Positions 12,849 to 27,265 of a stretch of 64,000 nt of DNA are shown in pieces. Location of the stretch: assembly GCA_035582835.1 (NCBI GenBank), contig JAYKAV010002765.1, positions 375,700-439,699 of the forward strand, in the 5' to 3' direction. The DNA is from Phoebastria nigripes. Lineage: Eukaryota; Chordata; Aves; Procellariiformes; Diomedeidae. The notes beneath the pieces are model-generated. The model saw only the letters and a program-made list of their open reading frames with translations. It searched no databases and was not told where the DNA came from. Within the stretch, counting starts at the first letter, position 1. Each line of letters starts with the position of its first letter. Made by a program: the position numbers and the translations under genes.

Positions 12849-15800
12849 AAATGTTGCTCATACTTACTTGTGTGCACAAGCAGAGTTTGGTTAAATTGTC
12901 AAGAATTTAGTGGAATCACCACACTTTTTGCTTAGACATTCAAACCTCCTTAGGCAGCCTCTTTTTCTTCACCTTTCTAACCTTCTGCATGTCTATCATT
13001 GTTTTCCTTAAACAAAAATTCCAGTTTTGTGACAAACGGTTACCTTTTTTTTTCCTCTTTTTTAAAATATGCCTTGTTCAGACACACTGTTTGCAGCCTG
13101 TGCTGCCAGCGCACTGCGGCTCTCCCTGGGGCAGGATCTGGCCTTGCACTGTGCTAAAAAATGATGGAGTTGGGAAAAAGATGCGGGGATGATCAGCATG
13201 TTCATAACCAAGACTGAAATGCCTGGCTCTGCCATCTGCTCCATCTTATAGTCTTAAACTTGGATTGATATTTGCCTTCATCTGTCTGACTCTACCTCAG
13301 CATGAACTCCACAGCTGTACTCCTAATAAGTCCATCAATATCAGCTCAGCGTTGTGAATAACAGAATGCTAAACTAGTATATGGCTCCATAACAAAATAA
13401 GGATATTGGAATCTTACATTAAAGCCATTTTGTTAGGGAGCCATAATATTAATTTAGTGTTCTGTTGTTCATGCTGCTGAAACAATGCTATTTCATATGG
13501 TTCGTTCCACAGAGAGCAAACACACACAACCAGAACTTCGGCTGCACATGAGCAAATATGATTCTGGATATTCAGTAAGAATAATTATAAGCAGGAAGAG
13601 TACAGCACTGAAAGTTTTCCTCAGGAAGGTCACTAACCAAACAGATTAGGTTGGAAGCTCATGTTTTTTCTATACAGAAGAGACAATCTGAAGTTTAATT
13701 TCATTTTCATAAGACAAAACAAAAAAGTTAACACAGCATATAAGGCCAAGAGCATATTGCAAACATTCCAACTGAAGAAAAGCATAAGCTAAGAGCCAGG
13801 ATACTTCAGATGAATGTCAAGATGTTTTGACTTACGTATAGTTTTTAAGTTACCAAAGCTGTCCCCATTAAAACAATGTAAAGATCTTATTTTCTTCCCA
13901 GAGAGACTTCAGCACAAGCCATTAATTTTTTCCTCCAGTACATAAAATAATGGACTTAATGCGAGTAAATCCTCTCTGCTTTTTCTCAGATACCAGTGAG
14001 GAATCTCTGACATGCAACAATGTGTGACAGAGCAGTAAAGAAAAATAATAATCTAACTCTACAGGAGATATGTCCTGGCATAGTAAATCAGCACTGGATG
14101 TTCCCAGAGCTACCACCTGCATTCATGGCTTTCTTTTATTTTACAGCATTTTGTTAAATTGAAACCTGGTGATGTTTTTTAATGAAGACCTTTGCTCAAA
14201 AAGATCTTTTTTTTTTTTTCCTTNTTTTTTTTAAAGATAAAGATATGCTTTTCCTAGCTCTGATGGCAATTCTGTATCATATAATCTGTCTGGATCTGTA
14301 GGGTTGAAAATTTTACCCCTGCCACTGAGACATATTTCTGAAGAAAGGAGTGCAGAGGTGACTGTGAAGGTGACCTACTCCAGCCCAAGCACATTGGTTA
14401 AAAGGAGAGAGCAGTGTCAGAAATACAGAAATAGCAATAGCTCCTAGAAATTTTAGCCAGAAGGAAACAGGACTGGGAACCTGTACTCCAGTGAGGGACA
14501 CCCAGCAAAACTCTTAGGCACATGCACAGCTTTGGGTAGGAGGCACCCTGAGGGGACACAGTCACTCTTTTGCTGCCTTTGGCACGGGGTCGGAGCTCAT
14601 CCTCGAGAGGAGATTAGAGCATTGATATGGATGATCACCACCCCAAGCCTCCACACCGCAGGAGATCCCCAGTGCCCGACAGTGCTGTCGCAGTGGATGG
14701 TCTATCACCACGTGCAGCAGGACAGGTTTCAGAGCCTGGCCCTCTGACCCCAGCATCCCCATCCCCAAGGCTGACTGTCAGTTTAACAATGGGGTTGAAC
14801 CATTAAAAGCAACTGCAGCTTCCTCAGGAACTGCTGCTGCAGTAAGAAAATATCAGAAAGCAGCACTTTGGACCCAACTTAGTGTGAGCTCAGCTTCTTT
14901 ACCAGAAGAGCGAGCAGCAGAGCAGTAAAAGACCATGTACATCTGAGAGACTGGAAGCTCTTGACTCCCCATCGTTGACCCCCAGCAGGACCTGGCCACG
15001 GAGGTGGCTGTCAGCTCAGCTTCTGGGGCTCACACATACACAAAGCCATCTCCAGACCACCCTGAGCTGTAGGCAAGACTCAGTGTTACCCTCCTGATAG
15101 AGGAGGACCAGGCAGAGAAAGGGAGGTGGTGGCAAGCCAGCAAGCGAGGGAGAGCCCTAGAGACCTGCCCCTGGTGCAGCCCGAGGCAGGGGAGAAAACG
15201 CCTGCAAGAGACGCCCCAGCCCGTCTCTGCCTCCTGGCAGAGGTGAGGCAATCAGGGCTGTTTCACCACCTTCGGGATCCTGCCACCCCAAAATTGCCTG
15301 TGCTGAGAGCTGACCTGGGATACATGGTCACTTGTTGGACTGAGTTTTGCATTTTGTTTTACTAATAATTTCTCGACTTGGGAGAATTTATACTTGGATA
15401 TTAGAGAGACATAAACAGCCATAAAAATTCCAGCTCTGCTTGTACAAATGATCCACTGATGTGTGTTAAATGCACTCTATTGCCGCACTAAAGTCAATTT
15501 GCAATTGATCATATTGCATTTCTAGTGTCAGCAGATATGAAAACATGTCATTTACCAATGCTTAATGAACCTCTATGCTGACAAGACATAAATATCAATA
15601 AGCAGCTCTCCAGTTAAGGAGGTTAACCAGCAAAGTACTCAGTGAAAACATTAAAGAGGTAATCATTTGGCAACTGCTGTATAGATGGAGCAGCTGCCCT
15701 CAAAGATGACTAAACCTATGCAAAGGACCATTACAGAAAAAAGGAGAAAAAAAAAGAGGCATTTAACTCCATGTTATAAGCTGAAAAATTCTATCTGAAC

Positions 15801-17570
15801 GAAAAAATTAATTGCCTTTCAGTATTGCACTTGTACTCTTTTCCACAAGTACTTGAGGTAGCGCTCTTTGCCCATGTTGGATATTTGGAAAGGAAAAGGC
15901 AGAGCAGCAAGTTGCTCCAATGTTGTTCCTCTTAATTCTTCCTGGTAATGCTGATCCTCCCTTCTCTCTTTTTTGAATCTTTGCATTGTTTTCATGGGTG
16001 TTTTAATCCTAAGATCTTTTTTTTTTTTTAGGACAAAGCTTTCAGTTTCCTGTAAAGTTAAAGGAATGCAATAAAGGGAACATTACCAAGCACTTCATGA
16101 AAGTAAAACACAGCAGATTGAACTTTGCTTTATAGTTAATGGAGCAATTTAACAGCAACTACATTCACCACTGGACTGAACATAAATTTCAAGTTCAATT
16201 CAGATTTTAAGCAGATGTAAATGGTGTTTATATTTAATCTATGAAGCCCAAGGCAGCAAGAGTTTTCTGAGCAACCACAGCAGCCCAGAAGAGTTTAACC
16301 TCTCGCAGCNCAGCTATACCTGTTACTCGCAGGACAGAGTATGCAGGATACCCTTTTTGCAGTTAGCTCTGACCGTGAAATGGGCCTGTTCTGCACGGTC
16401 AGGGAAAAGGACAGTACAACTGAGGGTGATGCTACAGAGTTGGCAGAAATCACATCTCCTGTGTGAGATCCCCTGACCTGGGCATCTTTTCCTCATTTTA
16501 CAACCATTTCCCACCCCAAGCAGATACCAACTATCCTCTGCCTGCAGCAACCACTGACCCCGTACCCCAGCCACTCCGGGAGTAGGGGTCCCCCTCCTTG
16601 CAAGCCGCTTTCCCTTGCCCAGACAACCCCGGCAGCCGCCTCGCCACACCCCTGCGTGCTCTGCCCCGCCTCCACTCTGCCCAAGTAGCATCTCGCCTCC
16701 CAGATCAGGCTCTGAGCTGATATCCCGGCCATGAAGCCGCTTTCTGTAAAAGTCAGAGGGCCACATCAAGCCCACAGGTGGCCAGACTGACCCTGCTTAT
16801 GTAGGGAGGAAAGGCTGACACCTCTCAGAGGCCAAATCTTCTGGTTTTGCCAGTGCCCAATGCCTGAAGTACATGAATTAAACATCTTAAAAAAAAAGAA
16901 AAGGAAAAAAAAAAAAAAAAACAAACAGAAAAAAGCAGTTCTATATTGCCATTAAATAGTAGCAGGCCAGGGCGTTTCAGCAGTGTGTCATTCTGAACTA
17001 GCACCTAACAACTTGCAGCTGCTTTGGAAAATCACTGAGTGGTCACGTTATAAACAGTTACCCGAGGCAAAAGGAAAACTGTAGTAAAGCTGGAAGAAGA
17101 AAGGGAATCTTCCCTTTCTGCAGAAGAAACATAGGGATGTTCAGAGATAGCAGTCATTTAAGGAAGTTGCTGCCTTTTGTATATTCAGTAACAACTGCCT
17201 ATTCTAGTGACAAAAACTCCCTGATATTTTAACGTATTGCAATGCTGGCTGTGCAAAACCACCACCTGTATGAGACAGGAAAAGGGGTGTGTACATCAGA
17301 AGAAATGCAATTAGCAGGAAATTGCCTATGCTGTGGTATAGCCTTTGCCATACAGGCTGACAGGGTACCACATAAATCCTTCTCATTTCAGGCATGCTCT
17401 CCAGCAAAAAACTCATCACGCAGACCCAATCCTCCTCTCTCCTGTATACATCCTATCCTATTTCAATGCAAATATATTGCCCCTTGATAATAACAATCAC
17501 CCACAGCTCTCATATCACATTTTTCATCAGTAGATGTAAAAGCGAACATCAGACCAACAGAGGTCAGTTC

Positions 17571-17700
17571 ATTAACCCCATTTTGCAGCTTCAGAAAGTG
17601 AGGAATGGGAGACGTCCCTCCGTGCAGGCTGAAACAGAAGCAGGGCTTCGGTGCCCAGGGATGCTCCCCTGAGATCCTTAACCTCTGTGCTTGCAGCCCG
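17571..17700 (-). repeat. MIR-like ancient SINE, antisense (weak)
   Basis: ATTAACCCCATTTTGCAG followed by GAAAGTGAGG resembles the antisense MIR segment ATCCCCATTTTACAGATGAGGAAACTGAGG. The rest is poorly preserved. A sensitive repeat search would be needed for certainty. Confidence 0.4.
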
Positions 17701-19672
17701 GGCTTGACACAAGGTCAAGTTCAAATGGCACAGCTGTATTGCACATATTCTGGGGGACGCGTGTCAAGGCACTCAGCATGGCTGCCCTGTTTAGGCACTA
17801 GTATTCCCAAGCGCACTCGGAGGAGCTTGTCTGGTTTTCCCTCTGTTTACTGCCAGTGTCCACAGAAGCACTGATTTGCCTCTACTTGCACCTCTCAACA
17901 TGCAAATGCCAGTTTTCCATCCGCAATTAAATTTAAAATCTTCAAAAATGGAGTAAAAACTCAAATAATTTGCATGGATACTTTTAAACTATGATTTATA
18001 TTTTTTTAAGCATTCTGATAACTTCATGATGGCCAAGCTCCAAACCTCAAGTACCAAACATAAGATGTAAGGGAGATGAGATGGAGGTTTCCAACATCCC
18101 TATTACTGTATACATTAACAGTTGGTGATGAAATTCAGTAGGTATCATTGTAGAAACGCTTCTCAAAGGGTTTCAAAATGTGCTGAAGAATGCAGTATAC
18201 AATAAACCAAGATGTCACAGAAGCCTTGATTTCCATTGCTGACGCTTATTTGGATCCCAGCTACTGTTTGGCCAACTACAAGTTGAACCAAACATGAAGA
18301 ATGACAGAATTGCAATCAGTAGCACAATCGTAATATTGAATTAAATATATCCTCCACATCAATCTTGGTTATGCACAAATAACTCAGAAGCATTCCATGT
18401 CACACAGCAATACTCTAAAAATGCATTTGTTTTCAGATAGGATTATAGATGGCCGAGCAGTTTCTTCTTAACACACACCTGAACTTCAGAGTCTTTGCCC
18501 ACTACAGTAAGCTTTAATCAAATTAAAAATTTGCTCCCAGGTATGATTATATCTCAACCTTATAGAGATATCTTATTATTATTGCTACTTTGTGTAGAGG
18601 AAAAAAAGGCTTTATGTAACTGCATGCTTGATTTTTCAGAAATGAAATAAAAGAGGAGGTTTCGTTTGCCCTGAAGGATGAGATTTCCCTCTGGATTTGC
18701 TGCCCTCTAGATATCTTTCAGTATAAAACTGCTGTGCTTTTTAAATGGATTTTGCAATAATCTGCTTTAGCTGAGGATGCAATGGGGAGGGGATAAATGT
18801 GTACAAAGGCAGGGAAGAGACAGTGTTTGAATAGTCTGTCAAGATGCTTTTTACAAAGATAAGGTGTCTTCAGACAATGCCAGTTGTCCAGAGGAAGGGG
18901 GGTGGTTATATGTGTCTATGGGGGAGACAAATCAGTGCTAAAGAAGTGCTGGGTGGTTGCTGTTATGGGACAGCACGCTCCATTGCTCTACAAGAAGGAG
19001 CAGTGAGATTATCAGCGCATCATTCCCACATACTGCTCCACCAACGGGCGTTAGTGCTGATGTGAGAAAACTGATGTGAAGAGGCGTATTTCTTCCCCCA
19101 AACTCCCTTGCTATGTGTCTGTTGGATAATACAGCTCTGCAAAGCTTTTCTCAGTGATGCCAAGCTCTGGGTTGGTAGTGCCACTCCAGACATTCCAGAT
19201 TTGTTTGGTTTTCTCTGCAGCAGAGAATGAAAATGTTTCGGAGACTTTAACAGAACCCTATTTGCTAAATTCACCATTTCCAGCCCTGTGGTTGTTCTGA
19301 TCTTTCTGGTAGGGATCTCAACAGAAAATTTTTTAGTAGAGGGATGTGCACGAGTGTACAGGCACATAGTGCAATAGGAGTTTAAGAGAAAAATGTCATA
19401 CAAAACAAGAGCAATACTGGTGATTCATTATAAGATAATACTAATAAGATGAGGATTAGGTAAGCAGGGCAGCCTATAAGTAAAAGGTAACCATAACTGA
19501 ATTCTTCAGTTTGTTCAGAGCCAATCGGGAAAAAGATGTTGTTCAGACTACCTAGAGCAAAAAGACCTCTAAAGCTCCCTCCAAATGAGACGAGACAAAT
19601 AAATTGTTTCAATTATCTCTCTATTTTGTGTCTTAACCAGGGTGTTTACTTCAGGAAAGATTTTGGGAAAAA

Positions 19673-19728
19673 AAGAACCACTTTATTATTAGATGCAGAA
19701 AAGAACTACTTTATTATTAGACAGAGAA
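19673..19728 (+). repeat. Tandem duplication of a 28-bp unit
   Basis: Two adjacent 28-bp units, 19673-19700 and 19701-19728, share AAGAA, ACTTTATTATTAGA and AGAA, with four or so differences between copies. Confidence 0.85.
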
Positions 19729-22629
19729 AATAAGGCCCAGCTTTTGGAGCCCAAAATCTTTACGCATGTATCCTACCCAGCTTTCCAGTAATTTGACTCA
19801 TACACAAACATTTGTGTAGACTTCCCCCCAGACCAAATCCTGTAAAAAAGTACTTTTTTTCTCAGCCTAGACATAAATAGTCCTATTGATCCCAAAGAAA
19901 CAGCCATTGCAGCAAGTGCTGCTTGCATTTCAGTGTCTACAGGATTAGACCCTGTGATCTGACAGCTTGAAAAAATTATAAGTTGGCGTGTAGAANGCAC
20001 GACTCATCAAGGGAAACTAAGGGAAAAAACAGTTATTAACTCTCAAGGACAATGTAGGGTGATCAATTTTATTAATTGCATGTGGATAAGTTGAGACAGG
20101 AGTTCAGCACTTCAGCAATTATCTGAGATTCAATACAAGTATTAAATACTAACAGTATTCAATCATGGGTGGTTAAGCAAAGAAGCTCCTAATTCTACTC
20201 ACCTTTTGCAGGCGAAATAAGAGTTCCTTCAGACTAGACTATTGCTGGATACCCTGAGCCCTGTGCTCAGACCAAGTGTGTATGGGAGTCAGAAAGCTAA
20301 CATTTTGTCTGTCTTGTCTTTCTTGACACTGGAAACAGAAATCTCCAACTAGCACAAAATGCCCTGCCTTGGTGACATTTCCAGCCTTACCAGAAGCTGA
20401 AAATTCCCAAATCCACCCAGACAGCCTGTTGCCAAGAGATTACAGCACGACTTTATCTGTGTTGCAACAGGAATCAGCAAATACACAAGAAAACATGCAT
20501 GCATGTAAGAGCAGACTGAAAGGACATACTTGCTTACACGGCACATGGCACCACAACACTTCTAACTAGGGTCCTACCAATTAGTCAGGAAAAAATCCCC
20601 GCTGAGTTTCCTAACTTTATCATGTATCCGATCCTAAATCCATCCTTTCACCTATCTGTTCCATGTCATTTCTAAATCCTATAATGTTTTTCTACCCAGG
20701 TGGTAAGAAAACATAAATTTCTAATTTTTGAATGCATGAGCCTTTTCTCACAATTTTATCATAACTAAAGTGTTTTTCCTGTCCTGTTGTCATGCCTTCA
20801 GCTCTTTTCAGACTCTAATTTATCTGATTTAATCACTCCATTCCTGGGCACCAGCTTCTATGGCTAAACGCTTTGTTATGGACACTCGCTCACTCCGCGG
20901 TTGGGGAATAGAAAGAATGCTGAACTCGCGCCCCGTATTTGATTAACCTGGGCCAGCCAAGAGCGGACAAATTCCCAAACAAAGATAATTTGTATTAAAT
21001 TTTGCAAGTGTCCTCAAAAATATCAAATGCCTTTTTAAGTCCTTAGCCTGAATGGCCAGACCTTGGCTGTTCTCACCAAAACTGCTGGGAAGAAAGAGTA
21101 AGCGCTATGTGGTTGTTAGTCAGGCCACTTGTTGCTTGCCTGAAAAGTGCTCATTTGCTATGGCGATAGGCAGAGATGAGGAACCTGAACAGAATAAAAG
21201 TCTTGCTCTTGCTTTGGACCAGAATCTCAGGTGGATATTAGCATTTATAAATTCAAAGACTGCCGCAGGTTCAGAGCTAAATTTCAGGCACTTANCCAAA
21301 TTGAACCCAAAGCCTAAACCTTTAGACATGAGCCTTCCTCTCCATCAAGCATTTGTGTAATTAATACATCTTTTTAAATCCTTAAAAAAAAAAAAAAAAA
21401 AACCCACAACACAAAACTATGTCAAATGAGCTGGAAAAGTACAGAGAAAAGGAGGCGTTCAGTGAGAGCCCAGAAGCCATAGCTCTGACTTACATAAGTG
21501 AAGGACAAGCAGCGTCTTCTATATAGNAGAGTTTCTTTTCCTGTCATGATCCAAACTAATAGTGAAGGTGGGTTCACTTGTCAGATGTATTATTCCAAAA
21601 GAGGGATGATGTTTTCTAGAGACAGAGTTAACCACCCCCAGTGTGCACGGGGCCATGATTTTCCTCCAGTTCCACTGCCAACATCAACTGTTCTTCCCAC
21701 CAGCCTAACCTGAGTGAAATCTCTCCTTCCAGCAAACAATGCCTGCTAAGGCACCTGCTGCCCTGAGGCAGGACAACTGATTGATGAGGTTGCCTAAGCT
21801 TTGTGCTGACGTATGAAAGCTGTGACAGCATCTGGAGGAGTGAAGGGTTGGTAAAATCAACTCAAAGAATTACAAGAAGTGATAAAAGGAGATGTGAAGG
21901 CAGAGGTGCTTTATTTCTGGTCTATTTTAATCCAATTCTGCCTATGGAAATTTGCAAGTAAGAAATTTTAGTGCTGGTTTAAAGAAAGAAAGATGTACAG
22001 AGGGCTGAGCTGAGGGAGGCACAGACGTGGACGGGGAGAAGGGAAAAGATTGGTACGGATTCATTAGAAGTATCACATTTTCAGCTACACTGCACAACCN
22101 GGTTATGTTATCTCCCACTTCAGGATGCCAAAAGTATCTCTGCCACCTTCTCTCTGTGCGCTTACCTTCAGCAGCTTCTCTAGGGTGGGACATCCTCCCA
22201 GGTGCTCCCTGTTCACTAGGAGCCATTCAGGCAGCACAGCATCCTCTGCTCTGTTCCAACCTCCAGACCATGACAATAAGTTAGAGCCAGGGAACACAGC
22301 TGGGCCCATCACCTTGTGTGGCTGACCACTGGGTGCCAGGGTACCTCCCAACAGTACATGGCATCCGACAGGAGAGTATTCCACAACTGGACACGAGCTC
22401 AGTAGCTCAGTGGCCCCAGATGAGAGGAGTTCAGTTATGGGCTCATGCTGCAATCATACCCTATTAACCTAGCAGATCTCCAGACCATCAAGTAGTGATG
22501 GCATCACAGTTTATTTGCACAGAGCAAACCTTGGTAATAGCTTTAGTAGACAGCACTCTTGACTATAATGACCGGCTCGTGTAGACAGAAACCTGGACTG
22601 CTGAGGTGACTCTGCTACAGAGAGCCTTG

Positions 22630-22720
22630 TCTTTGTGGTGTAGAGCTAAGACCCAGGAGTCTTGACTCTGTTCTTGCTTTTGCCAGAGAGCTCTTGTGCA
22701 AATCCCCTGCCAGTGCTGGA
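22630..22720 (+). repeat. MIR-like ancient SINE, sense
   Basis: GTGGTGTAGAGCTAAGACCC, CAGGAGTCTTGACTCTGTTC, then TTTTGCCAGAGAGCTCTTGTGCAAATCC follow the order of the MIR tRNA head and core (GTGGTTAGAGC, GGAGTCAGGAC, CTGCCACTGACTTGCTGTGTG). The similarity is clear in order but divergent in sequence. Confidence 0.5.
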
Positions 22721-25700
22721 CTTCAGCAGCCTGGCACTGTTCCTGGCATTGTATTTGTTGTGACCCTCTTTTCATTACACTTGTAAGATCATTTAGGATC
22801 TTTATAAACAAGGCACCACAGGAATACAGACAGCAAACTGTCAGCGTCATGTTGTTGTTTAGTTTCCTTAGAAGTCCATACAAATACATATGCCCCTCTG
22901 CGTGGATCTAAGCACAGAATAGTGACCATGAGGAAACTGCTGGCTGCCAGCATCTGCCTGGCTCTTTCAGCCCAATAGCTCTATGCACTCTACTTGGTAA
23001 ATAAATGTGCATTTTTCTATGTATATGTAAATCAAGAATAAATAAGTGGGATCTGTTTAAAGTTCNAGTTATTCTCATCATCTATATACAGATAAAAAGA
23101 TAAACTAATCAAAGCACCTGCAGAACATTGCATTCTGGACAATTATGGAGGCAAAATAATATTGTTTAATGATATATCAAGCTGAGACTATCAGCTGCTC
23201 ACCAGAGCCATCAGCCCACACTGGTGAGGGTTGGATTCTTATTGGTATAAGTGAAATTAATCCCACTGGAGTTAACTCCGTTTACACTCATTGAGGATTT
23301 ACCTATTACTTTGCTGTAATGACTTCCACTTCCCCATCTCTCCAGGGTGATCAGTGAATTGTGGATTTATACAGTCCCTATGGCACTTTTCAGACTTTCA
23401 TTGTTGCTGCGTTTTTTCAGTTGTCCCAGTTTTTCCTTTCCCATCTCCTTTTAAAACTTTGACCATATAATTCACTTAAGCTTCTGAATGAGATATGTCT
23501 ATAAAGAGCATCTGGGTTGGCCAGCCTTAATTTGAAAATGTCATTACTCCCACACTAAACTTCCCCCATCAATCCCACAGCAGACTTCAGAGTTTGTATG
23601 TCTCCCAGACCAACCTTAGTGAAGTTGTGGTCTTTTCATCTTTCAAAAAGGAGGAAAATAGGGGGAGGAGATAAGAAACCACTACCCGGGCGGTGAAGAC
23701 TGAAATTGTCCAGGGAGACAGACTGAGGAAGTATTCTCATTTCCACAGATTTTTTGGGCTGCAAAGGTGTAATGTTTTACCTGGAGAAGGGAAAACAGTA
23801 AGCTTTCAGTTTATGTTTAGCTCAATTCCAACTATCTTTAAGTCAATTTCATTTTGCAAAGTTCAGAAATATTCAAGATGCTCCTGAGGTTCAGAATATC
23901 ATTACTGGGTCTCCCGCATGGCCCTTCGTGCAGGTAACTGAAGAAAGCTGTTTCTGGGTCAGTGGAGTTAAAAGGATTACATTTGAAATAAACGTGGGAT
24001 GCTTTTCACTTTCTTAACCTGAAAGTTAAACAGCTAATATGCCTAGTCTTTCTCTGTAGTCAGTTTGATGAAAGGCACTTTCAGAGGGCAATTCATTTCG
24101 TCCTATAATAGGGATTAAACCCAGGCTGAATATATTGCCCTCTGTAGCTGCTTACCTAGATATTTAACTCTAAATGTCTTCAGGAGCTGGTTCTGTATCT
24201 TTAGCCATAAGGGACTGCATTCAGTTGGAGGTGAAGATGTCTCCATCCAGGTGTCTACATGCAAGTGATGTGTCCAGGTTGCCATCGCTGGGAGATTTTG
24301 CCAATACAGTAAGCAGACCCTTGAGAGCAATTCAGCCTACCCTCAAGCAGACAGCTAGGTTTGATTGTGTAAATTGACAGCTGGAGGTGTCCGATGTGGC
24401 CTGCAGCTGCCACTCCAGAACGGCAAAAGTCCTGTGCCAAATCTTCAGCTCTCTACAGATGTCCCACTTACTCCAAGGCATTTCAAATGGCACTAGACAC
24501 CTAAGTTTAAGCAATTGAATTGAGCCCCTGGTGCTTGCACAGCTCTCTGGACCCCATTGCCAGTACTGACAGATCATCGTTGACTACGATCAGAGCACAA
24601 ACAGCCGTTTCACATGTAGAGACCTCCATGCAGATGCCAATGTTTGCCCAACCCTCATGTTAAAACCCACACTAGTTGTGACACAGCAGCACCACAGCAA
24701 AGTGCATTTTAGCCTGTGCATCCCACCACATGCAGCCCATTTTCCCAAGGAGAACAGAGAGGCAGCACAAACAGACCTAGCATCACTGGTCGCTTGTCAC
24801 TGGTGCTGCAGAAACAGGCTCAAGGACAAACCCTACTCAGTGGGTTAATCAGTGTTAGTTCATTGATTTAAAAAATTAGGTTAAGTCATTGATGTAATGG
24901 GAAACAGAACCTGAGCCCTGGAGGAAGCATCTCCAGCAGAGTCAGTAAGGAAGCCTAAAGAGTCTCACCATTCCTGGTCCAGCATCATGATCATGGCCCC
25001 CGTACAAACTGCTGTAAGAGGTCAGGGTCTCCTCCTGAACTGTTTGCTCTGCCCTAATTACAAGCAGAAGAGAATGTAAGTGCCTCTGAATTTCATCAGA
25101 AGTGTACAGGCTTGTACTATTATGGTAATAAAAGTGATACAGATTTGTTGAGCTCCAGTGGGGCATATCAACCAAAGCAGCAGTATGTTCTGAAAAACAG
25201 TAAATCACTTTCTTAACAGCTACACTGAACTTCGGATGCTTTCAGCTACATTTCAGTGTGGTAAAGAAAATAGGTACGTTGGGTTCAAACTTATTATCAT
25301 TCAACTGCCTGTTTATAAAGGAATGGTAGGAGATGTTTAAAATATGAGTGCAAGTAAGTGCTCTTCAATCTCATAAGCCAATCTAAAGTTAAGTGAGTGA
25401 ATCGCTCATCTGAAGTCAACTAATAGGAGGAGAAAATCAACTCTGAGAAACCAATTATAGTTCTATACCTCCATCCTCCAGGGTTTGATCTCAAAGTCAA
25501 GTAAGTCCCCAGAAACCAGTCTCCAGGACTCACTGGGAGTGTTTTGCATGCCCGAATAGGGTAATTTTTTTTTCAGAAGATCTAAATGGAGACATCCAGA
25601 CTGAAAAAGCAAGATGGCAACATAGCGTGGTCAACTGGAAGTAGAACTATAAAAACTAGAAGGTAAAATTACAGGGATCAGATTGGCTTCAGCATCTGAA

Positions 25701-27265
25701 ATTCCAATCAAAGCAGGACAGTGAACAGAAAGAAGTATTAACCCAACTACTGATACAGTGAAACAAGGATTTGCCTACCTAATAAAATTTGAACTGATAG
25801 GTTCCTGTTGACTTCTCAGGATACCAGCTCCCAGTACGCTTTAGGGGGGATGTTGTAGAGCTCCATCATGCACTCTATGATCTTCAGAAGAAAAATTAAG
25901 TGTCAAATAATAATCTAGAGGGGGCTCAGATGCAGTGTCCTATTTGGGGCTCCATGATTTTATGCTGAACTTGAGGACTGCACTTCCTGGTGGAATTCAG
26001 CTTACCTCAAAGTGGAAAGGACTTTAAACAGCAAAGTTTCAGTACTTATAATCCCTTGAAGTCCTTGAAGTAAGAGGGTCCCTCTGAAAGCAGGAGCCTC
26101 TATTTCATCCTCAGTGCCGGAATTACTACATAAACCATCATGGCCCTTGGCCTGGATTTGGAAACCCTGGGCATGATTTTCAAAGCAACCAAGCACCTAA
26201 AGTTCCAGCTGAACTCAGCAGTTCTGGAAAACAAACTCACAATGACTGACCAGACAAAATAATACATCTCTTCTGAGAAAAATTTGCTTTAATTTTCCTT
26301 TAACTTTGGCATCTCCAAGTAGAAAACTAGATAGCAATTTCTCCTAGACACAAGATCTGAAGTTTCACTCTCCCACTCCGGTTTTTTGGGAGGTAGAAAA
26401 TGAAAAACAACTTGTCGACCAACTCAAAGACCCTACCTTAAGCCATGGGTTGGGGGAGGGGAGGGGAGGAGGAAAAAAAAAATCACAAACTGCATAGTTA
26501 CAATTTGCCTTATTCTGGCAGGATGATCAGAAAACATATCTATGTTTTTCTGCTAGCTGGAGCCAAGCGAAACATTCACAACTTGGACATCTTAGAAGGG
26601 TTCACAAGATGTTATTGATAATTAACACAAAGCTTTTCCCCAAGACTGTACATATAATCTCTGTTTCCCACTCCATAGTCCTGCTGCTGAGGAGGAAAAT
26701 TTTCTTCATCTTAATGATGAATAAAGCAGTTTTGAAAATTGCTCTAGGCAACCACCACCAACATCTTATTGTGTTATCTAGCCCAAAGTAGTTTTGGGAA
26801 TGGGAAAGGATGTCAGAGCTGTCTGCTATTCTGCTGGTGTAGAAGTAACAAGATCACTGCATGTTGGCCTGAGACTCAGACATGGAAACCAGCTCTAAAG
26901 AAACATTTGATGATGGCATTGATGTACAAATGGTTCAAGTTTTTTTGTAGGGTCTTAGTTCTCTTGAGCTTTGACAGTTACAGGTGTTCTCATAAATGGA
27001 AAAGAGGGACCCAAACCTACTGGCCCTGAAGTGTTAACGATTCAAGTCTACTGTGGATCTTGCATCTGGAAAAGCCGCAAGCTTGCATATCATCAAACTG
27101 TCACATCAAGCAGCTGAACTGCTGTGTGATGACATGAGCCACAATGTCCCATGGCATTAGAGAGGGTAGACTTTTCTTATAGAAGAGCACTGCAAAAGCT
27201 GAGCAGCAGGACTGTTGGAGAGCTGAGTGAAACAGCCATGCTGCTCTGCTCCATGCTGCCATGGC

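Larger units (their letters stand above)
1..27260. other. Gene-poor intergenic DNA
   Basis: I find no protein gene, tRNA or young transposon here beyond the repeats listed separately. The longest ORFs (143 codons at 6969-7400 minus, 150 at 16323-16775 minus, 138 at 11485-11901 plus) have no recognisable domain, no splice context and overlap ORFs on the other strand. GC-richer patches lie at 8.2-8.5, 11.3-12.5 and 16.5-16.8 kb. In mammals the region past the 3' end of GLRX5 holds the TCL1 cluster and the TUNAR RNA. I looked for the TUNAR microprotein start and membrane segment on both strands and did not see them. Confidence 0.75.

Noticed and set aside
16323..16775. 150-codon minus-strand ORF
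   Set aside because: No domain or conservation signal that I can see; a second frame is open over the same stretch.
25280..25295. tRNA B-box-like GGGTTCAAAC
   Set aside because: No A box or cloverleaf around it.
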